A stretch of 18,307 nucleotides of DNA from JANWXD01 sp037446115. Its GTDB lineage: Bacteria; Acidobacteriota; Terriglobia; Bryobacterales; Bryobacteraceae. The notes beneath the pieces were generated by a model. It searched no databases. It was not told the origin of the DNA and worked only from the letters and a program-made list of their open reading frames with translations. Each line of letters opens with the position of its first letter. The first letter of the stretch is position 1. The DNA is taken from positions 1 to 18,307 of the forward strand of contig JBBIJF010000050.1 in NCBI GenBank assembly GCA_037446115.1, read 5' to 3'. Positions 7,471 to 14,458 of the stretch are shown here, one piece after another. A program made the translations under genes and the position numbers.

Positions 7471-7544
7471 AATTCGCCTCCCTTCCCGTTGGACGTACGC
7501 CGGAAGCCCGGCGTGACATACAGGATTCCTCCCTGAGGTTTCAT
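7467..7544 (-). CDS. Possible 25-codon leader ORF between clpB and lon
   Basis: On the minus strand an ATG at 7542-7544 overlaps the clpB TGA as ATGA. Its frame stays open for 25 codons and ends at TGA 7467-7469, which overlaps the lon GTG start as GTGA. The peptide begins MKPQGGILYVTP and is basic, with no Cys. Both overlaps are classic translational-coupling junctions, so a ribosome leaving clpB could reinitiate, read the leader and reinitiate on lon. Purine-rich GGAAGGAG lies three bases before the ATG, which is close. A competing 18-codon ORF at 7463-7519 in another frame has a better GGAGGA seven bases before its ATG and also ends just inside lon. Either could be chance in a 70-base gap; conservation would decide. 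Confidence 0.25.
   Translation of the reverse strand: MKPQGGILYVTPGFRRTSNGKGGEL
7497..7514 (-). promoter_or_regulatory. Stem-loop in the clpB-lon intergenic region
   Basis: ACGCCGG and CCGGCGT form a perfect seven-base-pair stem around the four-base loop GCTT on the message strand. It lies between the clpB stop and the lon ribosome binding site (GGGAGG). No U-tract follows, so it is not a standard terminator. It could protect the 3' end of clpB mRNA, cause partial attenuation or influence access to the lon ribosome binding site. The pairing is seen directly; the role is inferred. Confidence 0.5.
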
Positions 7545-10192
7545 CGGCTCCTTCCCGCTCCAGCCGGCTCGGTAACCGGGACGGGCTGCGGCGCGAAGAC
7601 GAGTTCGCCGCGAGCCGGATCCAGGTCTGCGAGAACGGTCTGGCCGTCGCGGACCTCCCCCTTGAGCAGGAGACGCGCCAGCGGCGTTTCGATCTCCCGC
7701 TGGATGGCGCGCTTCAGCGGCCGGGCGCCGTAGGCCGGGTCGTAGCCCGTGCGCACCAGGTGCTGCCGGGCGGCATCGGTCAGTTCCAGGCGGACGTGCC
7801 GGTCCGCCAGCCGCGCGCGCAGCCGCTCGAGCTGAATCTCGACGATCTGTTTGAGGTGCTCTTCCGAGAGGGCGTGGAAGACAATGATCTCGTCCACGCG
7901 ATTGAGGAACTCCGGCCGGAAGTGACGGCGCAACTCCTCGAGGACGGCCTCCTTCATGCGCTCATACTCCCATCCTTGGAAGGCGCCGCGGTACTCGAGG
8001 ATGCGGTGGCTGCCGATGTTGGAGGTCATGATCACGATGGTGTTCTTGAAGTCCACCGTGCGACCCTGCCCGTCGGTCAGCCGCCCGTCATCGAGAATCT
8101 GGAGCATGACGTTGAAGACATCGTGGTGCGCCTTTTCGATCTCGTCGAACAGGATCACCGAGTAGGGGCGGCGGCGCACCGCTTCAGTCAGCTGGCCGCC
8201 TTCTTCAAAGCCGACGTAGCCCGGCGGAGCTCCGATCAGGCGCGCCACGGTGTGCTTTTCCTGGTACTCGGACATGTCAATGCGGATCATGGCACGCTCG
8301 TCGTCAAAGAGGAACTCCGCCAGAGCGCGCGCCAGTTCCGTTTTGCCCACACCGGTCGGCCCCAGGAAGATGAAGCTGCCGATGGGGCGGTTGGGGTCTT
8401 TGAGCCCGGAGCGGGCGCGGAGCACGGCTTCGGCCACGGCTTTGACCGCCTCGTGTTGGCCGACCACCCGTTTGTGAAGTTCGTCTTCGAGGTGCAGGAG
8501 CTTCTGCAGCTCTCCCTCCAGGAGCTTGGCTACCGGGATCCCCGTCCAGCGGCTGACGACCTCGGCAATGTCTTCTTCGTCCACTTCCTCCTTGATGAGC
8601 CGGACCTGGCCCGGACGGGCCTCGAGGGCATCCTGCTCGGCTTTGAGCTGCCGTTCCAGTTCGACCAGGCGGCCGTACTTCAGCTCCGCGACCTTGTTGA
8701 GGTCATAGGCGCGCTCGGCGACTTCGATCAAGTGCTTGGTCTGTTCGATCTGCTCGCGCAGTGCGCGCAGGCGTTGGACGGTCTCCTTTTCGGCCTGCCA
8801 CTGCGCTTTGAGCGCGTCGGCTTCCGCCTTGAGGTCGGCCAGCTCTTTTTCCAGCTTTGCGAGCCGCTCGCGCGAGGCCGCGTCGGTCTCTTTCTTCAGC
8901 GCTTCCCGCTCGATTTCCAGCTGCATGATCCGCCGCAGCCGCTCGTCGAGTTCCGCCGGCATGGAGTCAATCTCGGTGCGGAGGCGCGCGGCGGCTTCGT
9001 CCACGAGGTCAATGGCCTTATCGGGCAGGAAACGGTCCGAGATGTAACGATTGGAAAGGACGGCGGCCGCCACCAGCGCGCCGTCTTTGATCCGCACGCC
9101 GTGGTGGACCTCGTAGCGCTCCTTGAGCCCGCGCAGGATGGAGATGGTGTCCTCCACGGAAGGCTGATCCACGAACACGGGCTGGAACCGGCGCTCCAAG
9201 GCCGCGTCTTTTTCGATGTACTTGCGGTACTCATCCAAGGTCGTGGCGCCGATGCAGTGCAGTTCGCCGCGGGCCAGCATGGGCTTGAGCAAATTGGCGG
9301 CGTCAATGGCGCCCTCGGCCTTCCCCGCCCCGACGACATTGTGGAGTTCGTCAATGAAGAGAATAATCTCCCCTTCGGAGGCCTGGACCTCTTTCAGCAC
9401 GGCCTTGAGGCGCTCCTCAAATTCCCCGCGATATTTGGCGCCTGCAATCAACGCGCCCATGTCCAGAGCCACGACGCGTTTGTTTTTGAGTCCCTCGGGC
9501 ACGTCGCCGCGCACGATGCGCTGCGCCAGCCCTTCCACGATGGCGGTCTTACCCACCCCCGGCTCGCCGATCAGCACGGGGTTGTTCTTGGTCCGCCGCG
9601 AAAGCACCTGGATGACCCTGCGGATCTCGTCGTCGCGGCCGATGACGGGATCCAGCTTGCCCTGAGCGGCGAGCTGAGTTAAGTCGCGGCCGTAGCGCTC
9701 GAGGGCCTGATAGGTGGCCTCCGGAGTCGGCGAGGTGACCCGTTGCGTGCCGCGGACCTCCTGCAAGGCTTTCATCAGGCGCTCGCGGCTGAGGCCGAAC
9801 TCCTTGAACAGGCGCCCGGTAGCCCCGCCATCCTCCGTCATGGCCAGCAGGAAGTGCTCGACGGAGACATATTCGTCCTTGAGTCGCCTGGCCTCCTCTT
9901 CGGCTTGGGCGAGCAGCCGGTTCAGTCGCCCGGTGATATACACCTGATCGGGCGGTCCGGCCAGCCCGGAGACTTTCGGCAGGCGGTCGAGCTCCTGCTC
10001 GATCCGGCGGCGCAGCAGGTCGACTGCGACGCCGGCCTTGGTGAGAATGGCTGGAGCCAGGCCGCCCTCCTGCTCAAGGAAGGCCGCCAACAGGTGCTCG
10101 ACGTCAATCTGCTGATGGCTCAAGCGGGCCGCCTTGGACTGAGCGGCGTGCAGGGCCTGTTGGACTTTCTCTGTCAGTCGGTTCGGGTCCAT
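7541..10192 (-). CDS. clpB: ClpB protein disaggregase
   Basis: An 883-residue ClpB, slightly longer than the E. coli protein (857). With DnaK/DnaJ/GrpE, ClpB threads aggregated proteins through its hexamer after heat stress. Two Clp_N repeats occupy about residues 1-150. NBD1 has Walker A GEPGVGKT with Lys215, pore-loop Tyr254 (KYRG) and Walker B with Asp281-Glu282 (ILFIDELH). A long coiled-coil middle domain (about 410-530), rich in Glu, Lys and Leu, marks it as ClpB rather than ClpA or ClpC. NBD2 has Walker A GPTGVGKTE with Lys617, pore motif GYVG (658-661) and Walker B with Asp683-Glu684 (ILFDEIEKAH). A GARPLKRAIQREIETPLA sensor-2 segment is near the end. No ClpP-binding IGF-type loop was noticed, as expected. 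The ATG at 10190-10192 fits the family N terminus; its ribosome binding site is weak. It has its own promoter with an overlapping palindrome. Confidence 0.97.
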   Translation of the reverse strand: MDPNRLTEKVQQALHAAQSKAARLSHQQIDVEHLLAAFLEQEGGLAPAILTKAGVAVDLLRRRIEQELDRLPKVSGLAGPPDQVYITGRLNRLLAQAEEEARRLKDEYVSVEHFLLAMTEDGGATGRLFKEFGLSRERLMKALQEVRGTQRVTSPTPEATYQALERYGRDLTQLAAQGKLDPVIGRDDEIRRVIQVLSRRTKNNPVLIGEPGVGKTAIVEGLAQRIVRGDVPEGLKNKRVVALDMGALIAGAKYRGEFEERLKAVLKEVQASEGEIILFIDELHNVVGAGKAEGAIDAANLLKPMLARGELHCIGATTLDEYRKYIEKDAALERRFQPVFVDQPSVEDTISILRGLKERYEVHHGVRIKDGALVAAAVLSNRYISDRFLPDKAIDLVDEAAARLRTEIDSMPAELDERLRRIMQLEIEREALKKETDAASRERLAKLEKELADLKAEADALKAQWQAEKETVQRLRALREQIEQTKHLIEVAERAYDLNKVAELKYGRLVELERQLKAEQDALEARPGQVRLIKEEVDEEDIAEVVSRWTGIPVAKLLEGELQKLLHLEDELHKRVVGQHEAVKAVAEAVLRARSGLKDPNRPIGSFIFLGPTGVGKTELARALAEFLFDDERAMIRIDMSEYQEKHTVARLIGAPPGYVGFEEGGQLTEAVRRRPYSVILFDEIEKAHHDVFNVMLQILDDGRLTDGQGRTVDFKNTIVIMTSNIGSHRILEYRGAFQGWEYERMKEAVLEELRRHFRPEFLNRVDEIIVFHALSEEHLKQIVEIQLERLRARLADRHVRLELTDAARQHLVRTGYDPAYGARPLKRAIQREIETPLARLLLKGEVRDGQTVLADLDPARGELVFAPQPVPVTEPAGAGRSR

Positions 10193-10222
10193 AATCTTAG
10201 CAAATCAATATCAACTATCCTC

Positions 10223-10251
10223 AGCATAGCACTATGACATATCAATGTCAA
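10223..10251 (-). promoter_or_regulatory. Sigma70-type promoter of clpB
   Basis: On the minus strand the -35 hexamer is a perfect TTGACA (10246-10251). After exactly 17 bases comes TATGCT (10223-10228), a four-of-six -10. The expected start is near 10216, giving a leader of about 24 bases to the clpB ATG. This is the best promoter in the window. It does not resemble a sigma32 promoter and no CIRCE element is seen. Confidence 0.6.
10235..10250. repeat. Palindromic candidate operator over the clpB -35 box
   Basis: TGACATATCAATGTCA is a perfect inverted repeat with six-base arms (TGACAT/ATGTCA) and a four-base spacer. It covers five bases of the clpB -35 hexamer and part of the spacer, where a repressor would block RNA polymerase. 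A related TTGATATTGA occurs downstream, between the -10 and the ATG. The arms are not the CIRCE sequence and match the HspR HAIR consensus only loosely, so the binding protein is unknown. Confidence 0.5.
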
Positions 10252-10322
10252 CACACCCATCACGAGTTCGTCCGCAAGCGGCGGTTTCACAGCAATTTCC
10301 GTATCCGACTGAAAAATAAAGT

Positions 10323-11690
10323 CTAGCGACGCGCGTACCAAATCATGTGGTCACCGTCTTCCGGGCGATCGGAGTAAACCACCGTCGTGTAACCGGCGGA
10401 TCTCACCGCGGAAGTCGGCAATTCGGGCAGGGCGTTGTTGGAGAGCAAAACGCCACCCCTTTGAAGCATCCGCTCGATGTTGGCGAGGGCAAGTGCCTGG
10501 CGGAAGGCGTCGTAGTAGACGAACACGTTGGTGGCGACGATCAGGTCGAGGCGCTCAGACTCGGGGAGGTCAAGATGTTCAACGATGACGTTGAGGTCCA
10601 CGGGCTGGAGGCGGGCAACGAAGTCAGGCCGGACGAGTACGGCTCTGGCTTCTACCCGGCCGGCCGTGGGTGGAGGCGTTTTCGGTGCCACAGCCGTGCC
10701 CACGTATCGGCCGAAGTTCTGCCAATAACCCCGAAATCCCGGACTCCAGGTGACTGCGGCATCCAGAGGAAGCTCGATGCGATAGCCTCGCCCTTTGGCA
10801 GCAAGTCGCCGCGCGTGCGCCAGATGCGCGTTCAGACGCGGGCTGATGTCCAGGCTCGTGACTTGCAATCCCGGGGCGGCCAGACGCAGCCGGAGCAAGG
10901 TGTCCATCAAGGCAAACGGCTGAAGGGTCTGGGGAGGGTAGTAGTCGTAGCCGCCGCGCTTGTCCGTGAATTCCAGCCCCGGGCCGATGACGGCCGCGCG
11001 GCGAATGGCACCCGGCTTGAGCAGGCCGCGGGCCTTAAGCTCTTTCAGGGCCTCTTCGGCGGCAAAGTTGGGCGCCAGTGAAGTGTCCAGCGACAGGCCC
11101 CGGTCGCGGTACAAGGTGGAGCGCGCGGCGAACTGCCGGGTTGCGTCCGGCAGGGACAACGCTAGGGCCAGTTCCCGCTTGTACTCCTGCTGCTCCTGAC
11201 GGACGCGGGCAAGCTGTCCAAGCAGGTAGCGAGCCGCCTGCTGGCGGGCGGCGACGCCGCCGAGCCGGTAGCCTTTGCGCGCCAGCAAAGATCGCGCGTA
11301 CAGCAGGTGCTCGTTCGCACCAGGGGCTTCGAGCGCGCGCAGCAGATCCGAGATGCGCGCGGCGACCAGCTCCTCGGTCTTTCTTCCGACGTCGGGCCGC
11401 ACAAGCCGAGGCTGCTGCGTGAAGCTGGCGCCGAACAGCAGGAAGTTCACGAGCGAATCTTCCTCTCCGCGCTCAAGGCGCGCCCGGATTTGTGCGTCTT
11501 CGGACTCGAGCCAGGTTTCCCAAGCTGCGCTTCCGTTCGCGCGGCGGGCAAGGGCGGGCGGCAAGAGTTCCCGCATCGCATCGAGCACGGGCGAGGCGTC
11601 TTTCCAAGACAGGCGGGACTTTGCAGGCGCCTCCGCAGCCGGGGCGGCAGCCAGGATCGCGCTGAGGATCAGCGACAGCAGCGTTTTCAC
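10323..11690 (-). CDS. Exported class I methyltransferase-like protein
   Basis: A 455-residue protein when started at GTG 11688-11690; a TTG at 11715-11717 would add nine residues. The GTG is preferred because it gives a classic signal peptide: Lys2, then TLLSLILSAILAAAPAAEA with an Ala-x-Ala-like cleavage site near residue 21. Residues about 25-220 are helical, Arg/Ala/Leu-rich and not recognised. The C-terminal half looks like a Rossmann-type methyltransferase: a glycine-rich RRAAVIGPGLEF (about 231-241), an acidic strand end VTSLDIS (about 278-283), and LDLIVATNVFVYYDAF (about 381-396), resembling the DLI-x-x-N-V-x-x-YF motif of CheR-like enzymes, then an MLQRGGVLLSNN strand. The oddity is an SAM-type fold with an export signal, since SAM is cytoplasmic. 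It may be degenerate, may bind another ligand, or the signal may be a membrane anchor. The substrate is unknown. It lies 51 bases after the PilZ gene. Confidence 0.7.
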   Translation of the reverse strand: MKTLLSLILSAILAAAPAAEAPAKSRLSWKDASPVLDAMRELLPPALARRANGSAAWETWLESEDAQIRARLERGEEDSLVNFLLFGASFTQQPRLVRPDVGRKTEELVAARISDLLRALEAPGANEHLLYARSLLARKGYRLGGVAARQQAARYLLGQLARVRQEQQEYKRELALALSLPDATRQFAARSTLYRDRGLSLDTSLAPNFAAEEALKELKARGLLKPGAIRRAAVIGPGLEFTDKRGGYDYYPPQTLQPFALMDTLLRLRLAAPGLQVTSLDISPRLNAHLAHARRLAAKGRGYRIELPLDAAVTWSPGFRGYWQNFGRYVGTAVAPKTPPPTAGRVEARAVLVRPDFVARLQPVDLNVIVEHLDLPESERLDLIVATNVFVYYDAFRQALALANIERMLQRGGVLLSNNALPELPTSAVRSAGYTTVVYSDRPEDGDHMIWYARR

Positions 11691-11741
11691 GGCGTGGGCG
11701 CGGCCGAAGACTACCAAGCTACGGCCCGCGCCCAGTTCCGA

Positions 11742-12116
11742 TTATGACGCAACGGCGCAGAGGCTTCCGCTGCCTGCCGTCCGGAACTCGTATTTCTCGA
11801 TACGGACGGCAACATTGTCGCCGCGCGTCCACACCACACGCCCGCTCGCTACGAGCTTGAGATTGCATTTGCCGTCAAGCTGTGCGGGCCAGAAAATGGA
11901 AACTTCAACCCTCTTGCCGGACGGCAAAGGGGAATCGGTCTTGAACCGCACTCCACCACTGCTGATGTCGACCGTGCGACCCGAACCCACTTCGATCTTG
12001 CCCTGGCTCCATGACCGATAGCGGAGCTCGCACTCAATGGGAAAACGACTACTGGCGCGCCTGTCGGAGCTGCGGTGGGGCAAAGCACCGGCTGATTGTG
12101 TTGCCGCCCAGATCAC
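11742..12116 (-). CDS. Small PilZ-domain protein
   Basis: A 124-residue single-domain PilZ protein. PilZ domains bind cyclic di-GMP through an N-terminal R-x-x-x-R and a D/N-x-S-x-x-G; here these are Arg20-AlaSerSer-Arg24 (DRRASSRFP) and Asp50-Ile-Ser52-Ser-Gly-Gly55 (TVDISSGGVRF), so binding should be intact. The rest follows the PilZ beta-barrel: LPSGKRVEVSIFWP, LVASGRVVW and a final VAVRIEKYEF strand. No output domain is attached, so it probably acts by partner binding, for example in motility, exopolysaccharide or secretion control. The frame is open up to 12254, but the start is placed at GTG 12114-12116 because GGGGAGG (12123-12129) sits six bases before it and the PilZ motif follows soon after. 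rarA lies 162 bases upstream on the same strand. Confidence 0.85.
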   Translation of the reverse strand: MIWAATQSAGALPHRSSDRRASSRFPIECELRYRSWSQGKIEVGSGRTVDISSGGVRFKTDSPLPSGKRVEVSIFWPAQLDGKCNLKLVASGRVVWTRGDNVAVRIEKYEFRTAGSGSLCAVAS

Positions 12117-12122
12117 TGTATT

Positions 12123-12129
12123 CCTCCCC
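12123..12129 (-). promoter_or_regulatory. Strong ribosome binding site of the PilZ gene
   Basis: GGGGAGG on the minus strand, six bases before the GTG at 12116, is one of the best Shine-Dalgarno matches in the window. It decides the start against the in-frame ATG codons further upstream (12147-12149 and 12252-12254), which lack such a site. Confidence 0.6.
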
Positions 12130-12233
12130 TTTCCATGATCCCCAGTCTGCATGGTGCAAACAATAGGAAATTGGTTCCACGTCCTATAGTGCGGGAGTAC
12201 CCCCGCAGCGTTTCGTGTCCAAGGCAAATTTTC

Positions 12234-12246
12234 AGGGGTTCCCCCT
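12234..12246 (-). other. Short GC hairpin downstream of rarA
   Basis: AGGGG and CCCCT form a five-base stem around a GAA loop, 33 bases after the rarA stop on the minus strand. It is followed by GAAAATTT rather than a run of T, so it would be a weak terminator at best. A second GC-rich hairpin, GCGGG/CCCGC around six bases, lies at 12191-12206. The rest of the 162-base rarA-PilZ gap holds no convincing promoter. Confidence 0.25.
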
Positions 12247-12278
12247 ACATTCACAGGGCGGATTCACGCCGGAACCCG

Positions 12279-13598
12279 TTATTGACCTTTGGCTTTGGCC
12301 TTCAGGATCGAGCGGAGGCGCTCGGCGAACTCCCGCTCCCGGCCTCGGTCGGAGGGCAGATAAAACCTTGTGCCAGAGAGGGATGGCGGCAGACATTCCA
12401 TCGCGGGGATCGCGTCCTCAAAGTCGTGGGCATGCTGGTAGCCCGCTCCGTAACTCCACTGGCGCATCTGAGGCGTGACCGGATTGCGCAGATGGAGGGG
12501 TACTGGTTCGGCAGGCGTTTTCTCGACGGTCTCAAGCGCCCGGTTCAGCGCCTGGAAAGCTGCGTCTGACTTGGGAGCCAAGGCAAGATAGATCGCCGCC
12601 TGGGCGAGAGCCTGATCTCCCTCGGGAATGCCGAGGAAATGAACCGCTTGCATGGCCGCCACGGCCTGTTGCAGGGCGTCGGGGTCGGCCAGCCCGACGT
12701 CCTCGATGGCCATGCGAACGAGGCGCCGCGCGATGTAGAGCCGATCCTCGCCGGCTTCCAGCATGCGCGCAAGCCAGTACAGAGCGGCATCCGGGTCGCT
12801 GGAGCGGACCGACTTGTGGAGCGCCGAAATGAGGTTGTAATGTTCTTCACCCGCTTTGTCGTACAGCAGTACTTTGCGCTGAATGGCATCTTCCACTGCT
12901 TGCGGCGACAGGACCGGACCTTCGGAAGCGGCCGCAGCCAGTTCCAGTGCATTGTAAGCGGCGCGCGCGTCTCCGCCGGCATAGATTGCGATCTGCTCGA
13001 GCAGCTCCTCGGAGGCGGTCATGCCGAGCCGGCCGAGACCGCGCTCTGCATCCTCGAGGGCACGCTTGAGCAAAGCCACGATTTCCGCTACGGTAAGCGG
13101 CCGCAGCATGTAGACCTTGGCGCGAGAAAGCAACGCCGAAATCACTTCGAACGAAGGATTCTCCGTCGTAGCGCCGATCAGGATCACATCTCCGCGCTCC
13201 ACGTAAGGGAGGAAGGCATCCTGTTGGGCCTTGTTGAAACGGTGGATTTCATCAATGAACAGAATGGTCCGGCGTCCGAGGCGGCGATTGCGCTCCGCTT
13301 CGGCCATGACGGCTTTGATTTCCTTGATGCCGCTGAGGACCGCACTGAAGGGGATAAAATCACAGCGGGCCGAGGCGGCGATGAGGCGGGCCAGCGTCGT
13401 TTTGCCCGTGCCCGGGGGTCCCCAGAGGATCATGGAGTGCGGCTCGCCGCGCTCGATCAGCACGCGCAGGGGCTTGCCGGGTGCAAGCAGGTGCTCCTGG
13501 CCCACGAATTCGTCCAGGGACCGAGGCCGCATCCGGTCGGCGAGCGGCGGCTGCTGCGGCCGGCTTGCAGAGGGAGGTGCGGTGTCAAAAAGGCTCAT
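12279..13598 (-). CDS. rarA: RarA (MgsA) replication-associated recombination ATPase
   Basis: A 439-residue AAA+ protein of the RarA/MgsA/WRNIP1 family, related to clamp-loader subunits, which acts at stalled replication forks in the cytoplasm. The N terminus has PLADRMRPRSLDEFVGQEHLL (about 18-38), the usual family opening. Walker A is WGPPGTGKTT with Lys66; Walker B is ILFIDEIHRFN with Asp116-Glu117. IGATTENPSFEV (about 141-152) is the sensor region. The C-terminal part has the tetramerisation and MgsA_C signatures, including HYNLISALHKSVRSSDPDAALYW, RRLVRMAIEDVGLADP, LHLRNPVTPQM, and near the end GYQHAHDFEDAI with a CLPPSLSGTRFYLPSDRG stretch. The length is normal. The ATG overlaps the stop of the upstream RNA methyltransferase gene as ATGA, so the two are co-translated. 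Confidence 0.96.
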   Translation of the reverse strand: MSLFDTAPPSASRPQQPPLADRMRPRSLDEFVGQEHLLAPGKPLRVLIERGEPHSMILWGPPGTGKTTLARLIAASARCDFIPFSAVLSGIKEIKAVMAEAERNRRLGRRTILFIDEIHRFNKAQQDAFLPYVERGDVILIGATTENPSFEVISALLSRAKVYMLRPLTVAEIVALLKRALEDAERGLGRLGMTASEELLEQIAIYAGGDARAAYNALELAAAASEGPVLSPQAVEDAIQRKVLLYDKAGEEHYNLISALHKSVRSSDPDAALYWLARMLEAGEDRLYIARRLVRMAIEDVGLADPDALQQAVAAMQAVHFLGIPEGDQALAQAAIYLALAPKSDAAFQALNRALETVEKTPAEPVPLHLRNPVTPQMRQWSYGAGYQHAHDFEDAIPAMECLPPSLSGTRFYLPSDRGREREFAERLRSILKAKAKGQ

Positions 13599-14389
13599 GG
13601 CGCCTGGGTCCTTTGCCTCCAGGCCTCGTAGAGCAGGATGCCGGCGGCGACAGCGGCGTTGAGGGACTCGACCCGCACGGTGGGAATTCGTACGTCCACG
13701 GCTCCGGAGCGCAGGGTCTCGCGCACGCCCCGCGCCTCACTTCCAATGATGAGGGCGCAGCGCCGCCGGAAATCTGCCTGAGCCGCCAGGGTGCGTCCCG
13801 ACGGAGTGGCGGCGTAGACGTCCAGCTCGTTGTCGCGAAGGGCGGCCATGGTGAGATCGGCGTCGGCGCCCCAGATCAAGGGAAGACGGAACAACGATCC
13901 CGCGGAGGCGCGAACGGCTTTGGGGTTAAATGGGCTGACGGTTCCTTTGAGGAGAATGACGCCGGTCGCGCCGAAGGCTTCGGCGGTACGCAGTACGGCA
14001 CCGGCATTGCCGGGATCCTGGATTCCGTCAAGAACGACCACCAGGACGTGGCCGTGAAAGAGCTGGGCCAGCGTCCAGACCGGAGGGCGGACAAGGGCCA
14101 GAACGCCCTGGCTGCGATCCACGGTGGAGAGAAAGCGGAAGACCGTGTCGGGAACGATGGCCACGCGCACCTGTCCCAGCCTCCGAAGATGTTTTTGCAC
14201 GGCGGAGCGCGCCGATTCCGCGCAGATCACCGCCCGGACTTCGGATTCGCTGCGGAAGGCCTCTTCCAGCAGGTGCAAGGTTTCGGCAACGCAGCAGCCA
14301 TCCGCCGTCAATCCGCCGCGCGCCACGGCCCGGCGAACGTCCTTGATGAGTGGGTTCGAAGTGCTCGTGATGACTTCCACCGTCGCCAT
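13595..14389 (-). CDS. TrmH/SpoU-family RNA 2'-O-methyltransferase
   Basis: A 264-residue SPOUT methyltransferase that transfers methyl from SAM to a ribose 2'-OH in rRNA or tRNA. Residues 1-95 resemble the SpoU substrate-binding domain (TSTSNPLIKDVRR, then a beta-alpha region ending STVDRSQGVLALV). The catalytic knot domain has motif 1, VVLDGIQDPGNAGAVLRTAEAFGA (about 118-141, with Asn128 and Arg134), motif 2, ALIIGSEARGV (about 212-222), and motif 3, IPTVRVESLNAAVAAGILLYEA (about 235-256). Motif 3 appears one residue shorter than the common IPM-x-G form. The layout is that of RlmB/TsnR-type enzymes, but the exact target cannot be read from the sequence. It is the first gene of the long minus-strand run; a possible -10 TATGAT (14446-14451) lies 57 bases upstream without a good -35. 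It overlaps rarA by ATGA. Confidence 0.92.
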   Translation of the reverse strand: MATVEVITSTSNPLIKDVRRAVARGGLTADGCCVAETLHLLEEAFRSESEVRAVICAESARSAVQKHLRRLGQVRVAIVPDTVFRFLSTVDRSQGVLALVRPPVWTLAQLFHGHVLVVVLDGIQDPGNAGAVLRTAEAFGATGVILLKGTVSPFNPKAVRASAGSLFRLPLIWGADADLTMAALRDNELDVYAATPSGRTLAAQADFRRRCALIIGSEARGVRETLRSGAVDVRIPTVRVESLNAAVAAGILLYEAWRQRTQAP

Positions 14390-14458
14390 GGTGTACGCCG
14401 CCGCCCCGGCGCAGGAGCGGATACACTGGTCTCCGGGACGCTTCGATCATAGCGCAGC

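Noticed and set aside
7760..9682. A 640-codon open frame on the plus strand opposite clpB
   Set aside because: It lies wholly antisense to an intact, strongly conserved clpB. Its translation is rich in Leu, Gly, Asp, Val and His with no recognisable domain, as expected from the complement of GC-rich codons. It is a codon-bias shadow.
10272..10281. CCGC-AA-GCGG as a terminator between the methyltransferase-like gene and clpB
   Set aside because: The stem is only four base pairs with a two-base loop and no U-tract, so it is too weak to call.
10193..10322. A small RNA or riboswitch in the clpB upstream region
   Set aside because: Apart from the promoter and palindrome I see no extended secondary structure or known riboswitch core in these 130 bases.
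12117..12254. A 46-residue N-terminal extension of the PilZ protein
   Set aside because: The frame is open, but the extension has no PilZ-like sequence, and a strong GGGGAGG six bases before GTG 12116 marks a better start.
13481..14452. A 323-codon plus-strand frame opposite rarA and the RNA methyltransferase
   Set aside because: Both minus-strand genes show full family motifs and an ATGA junction. The plus-strand product is low-complexity Gly/Arg/Ala-rich sequence.
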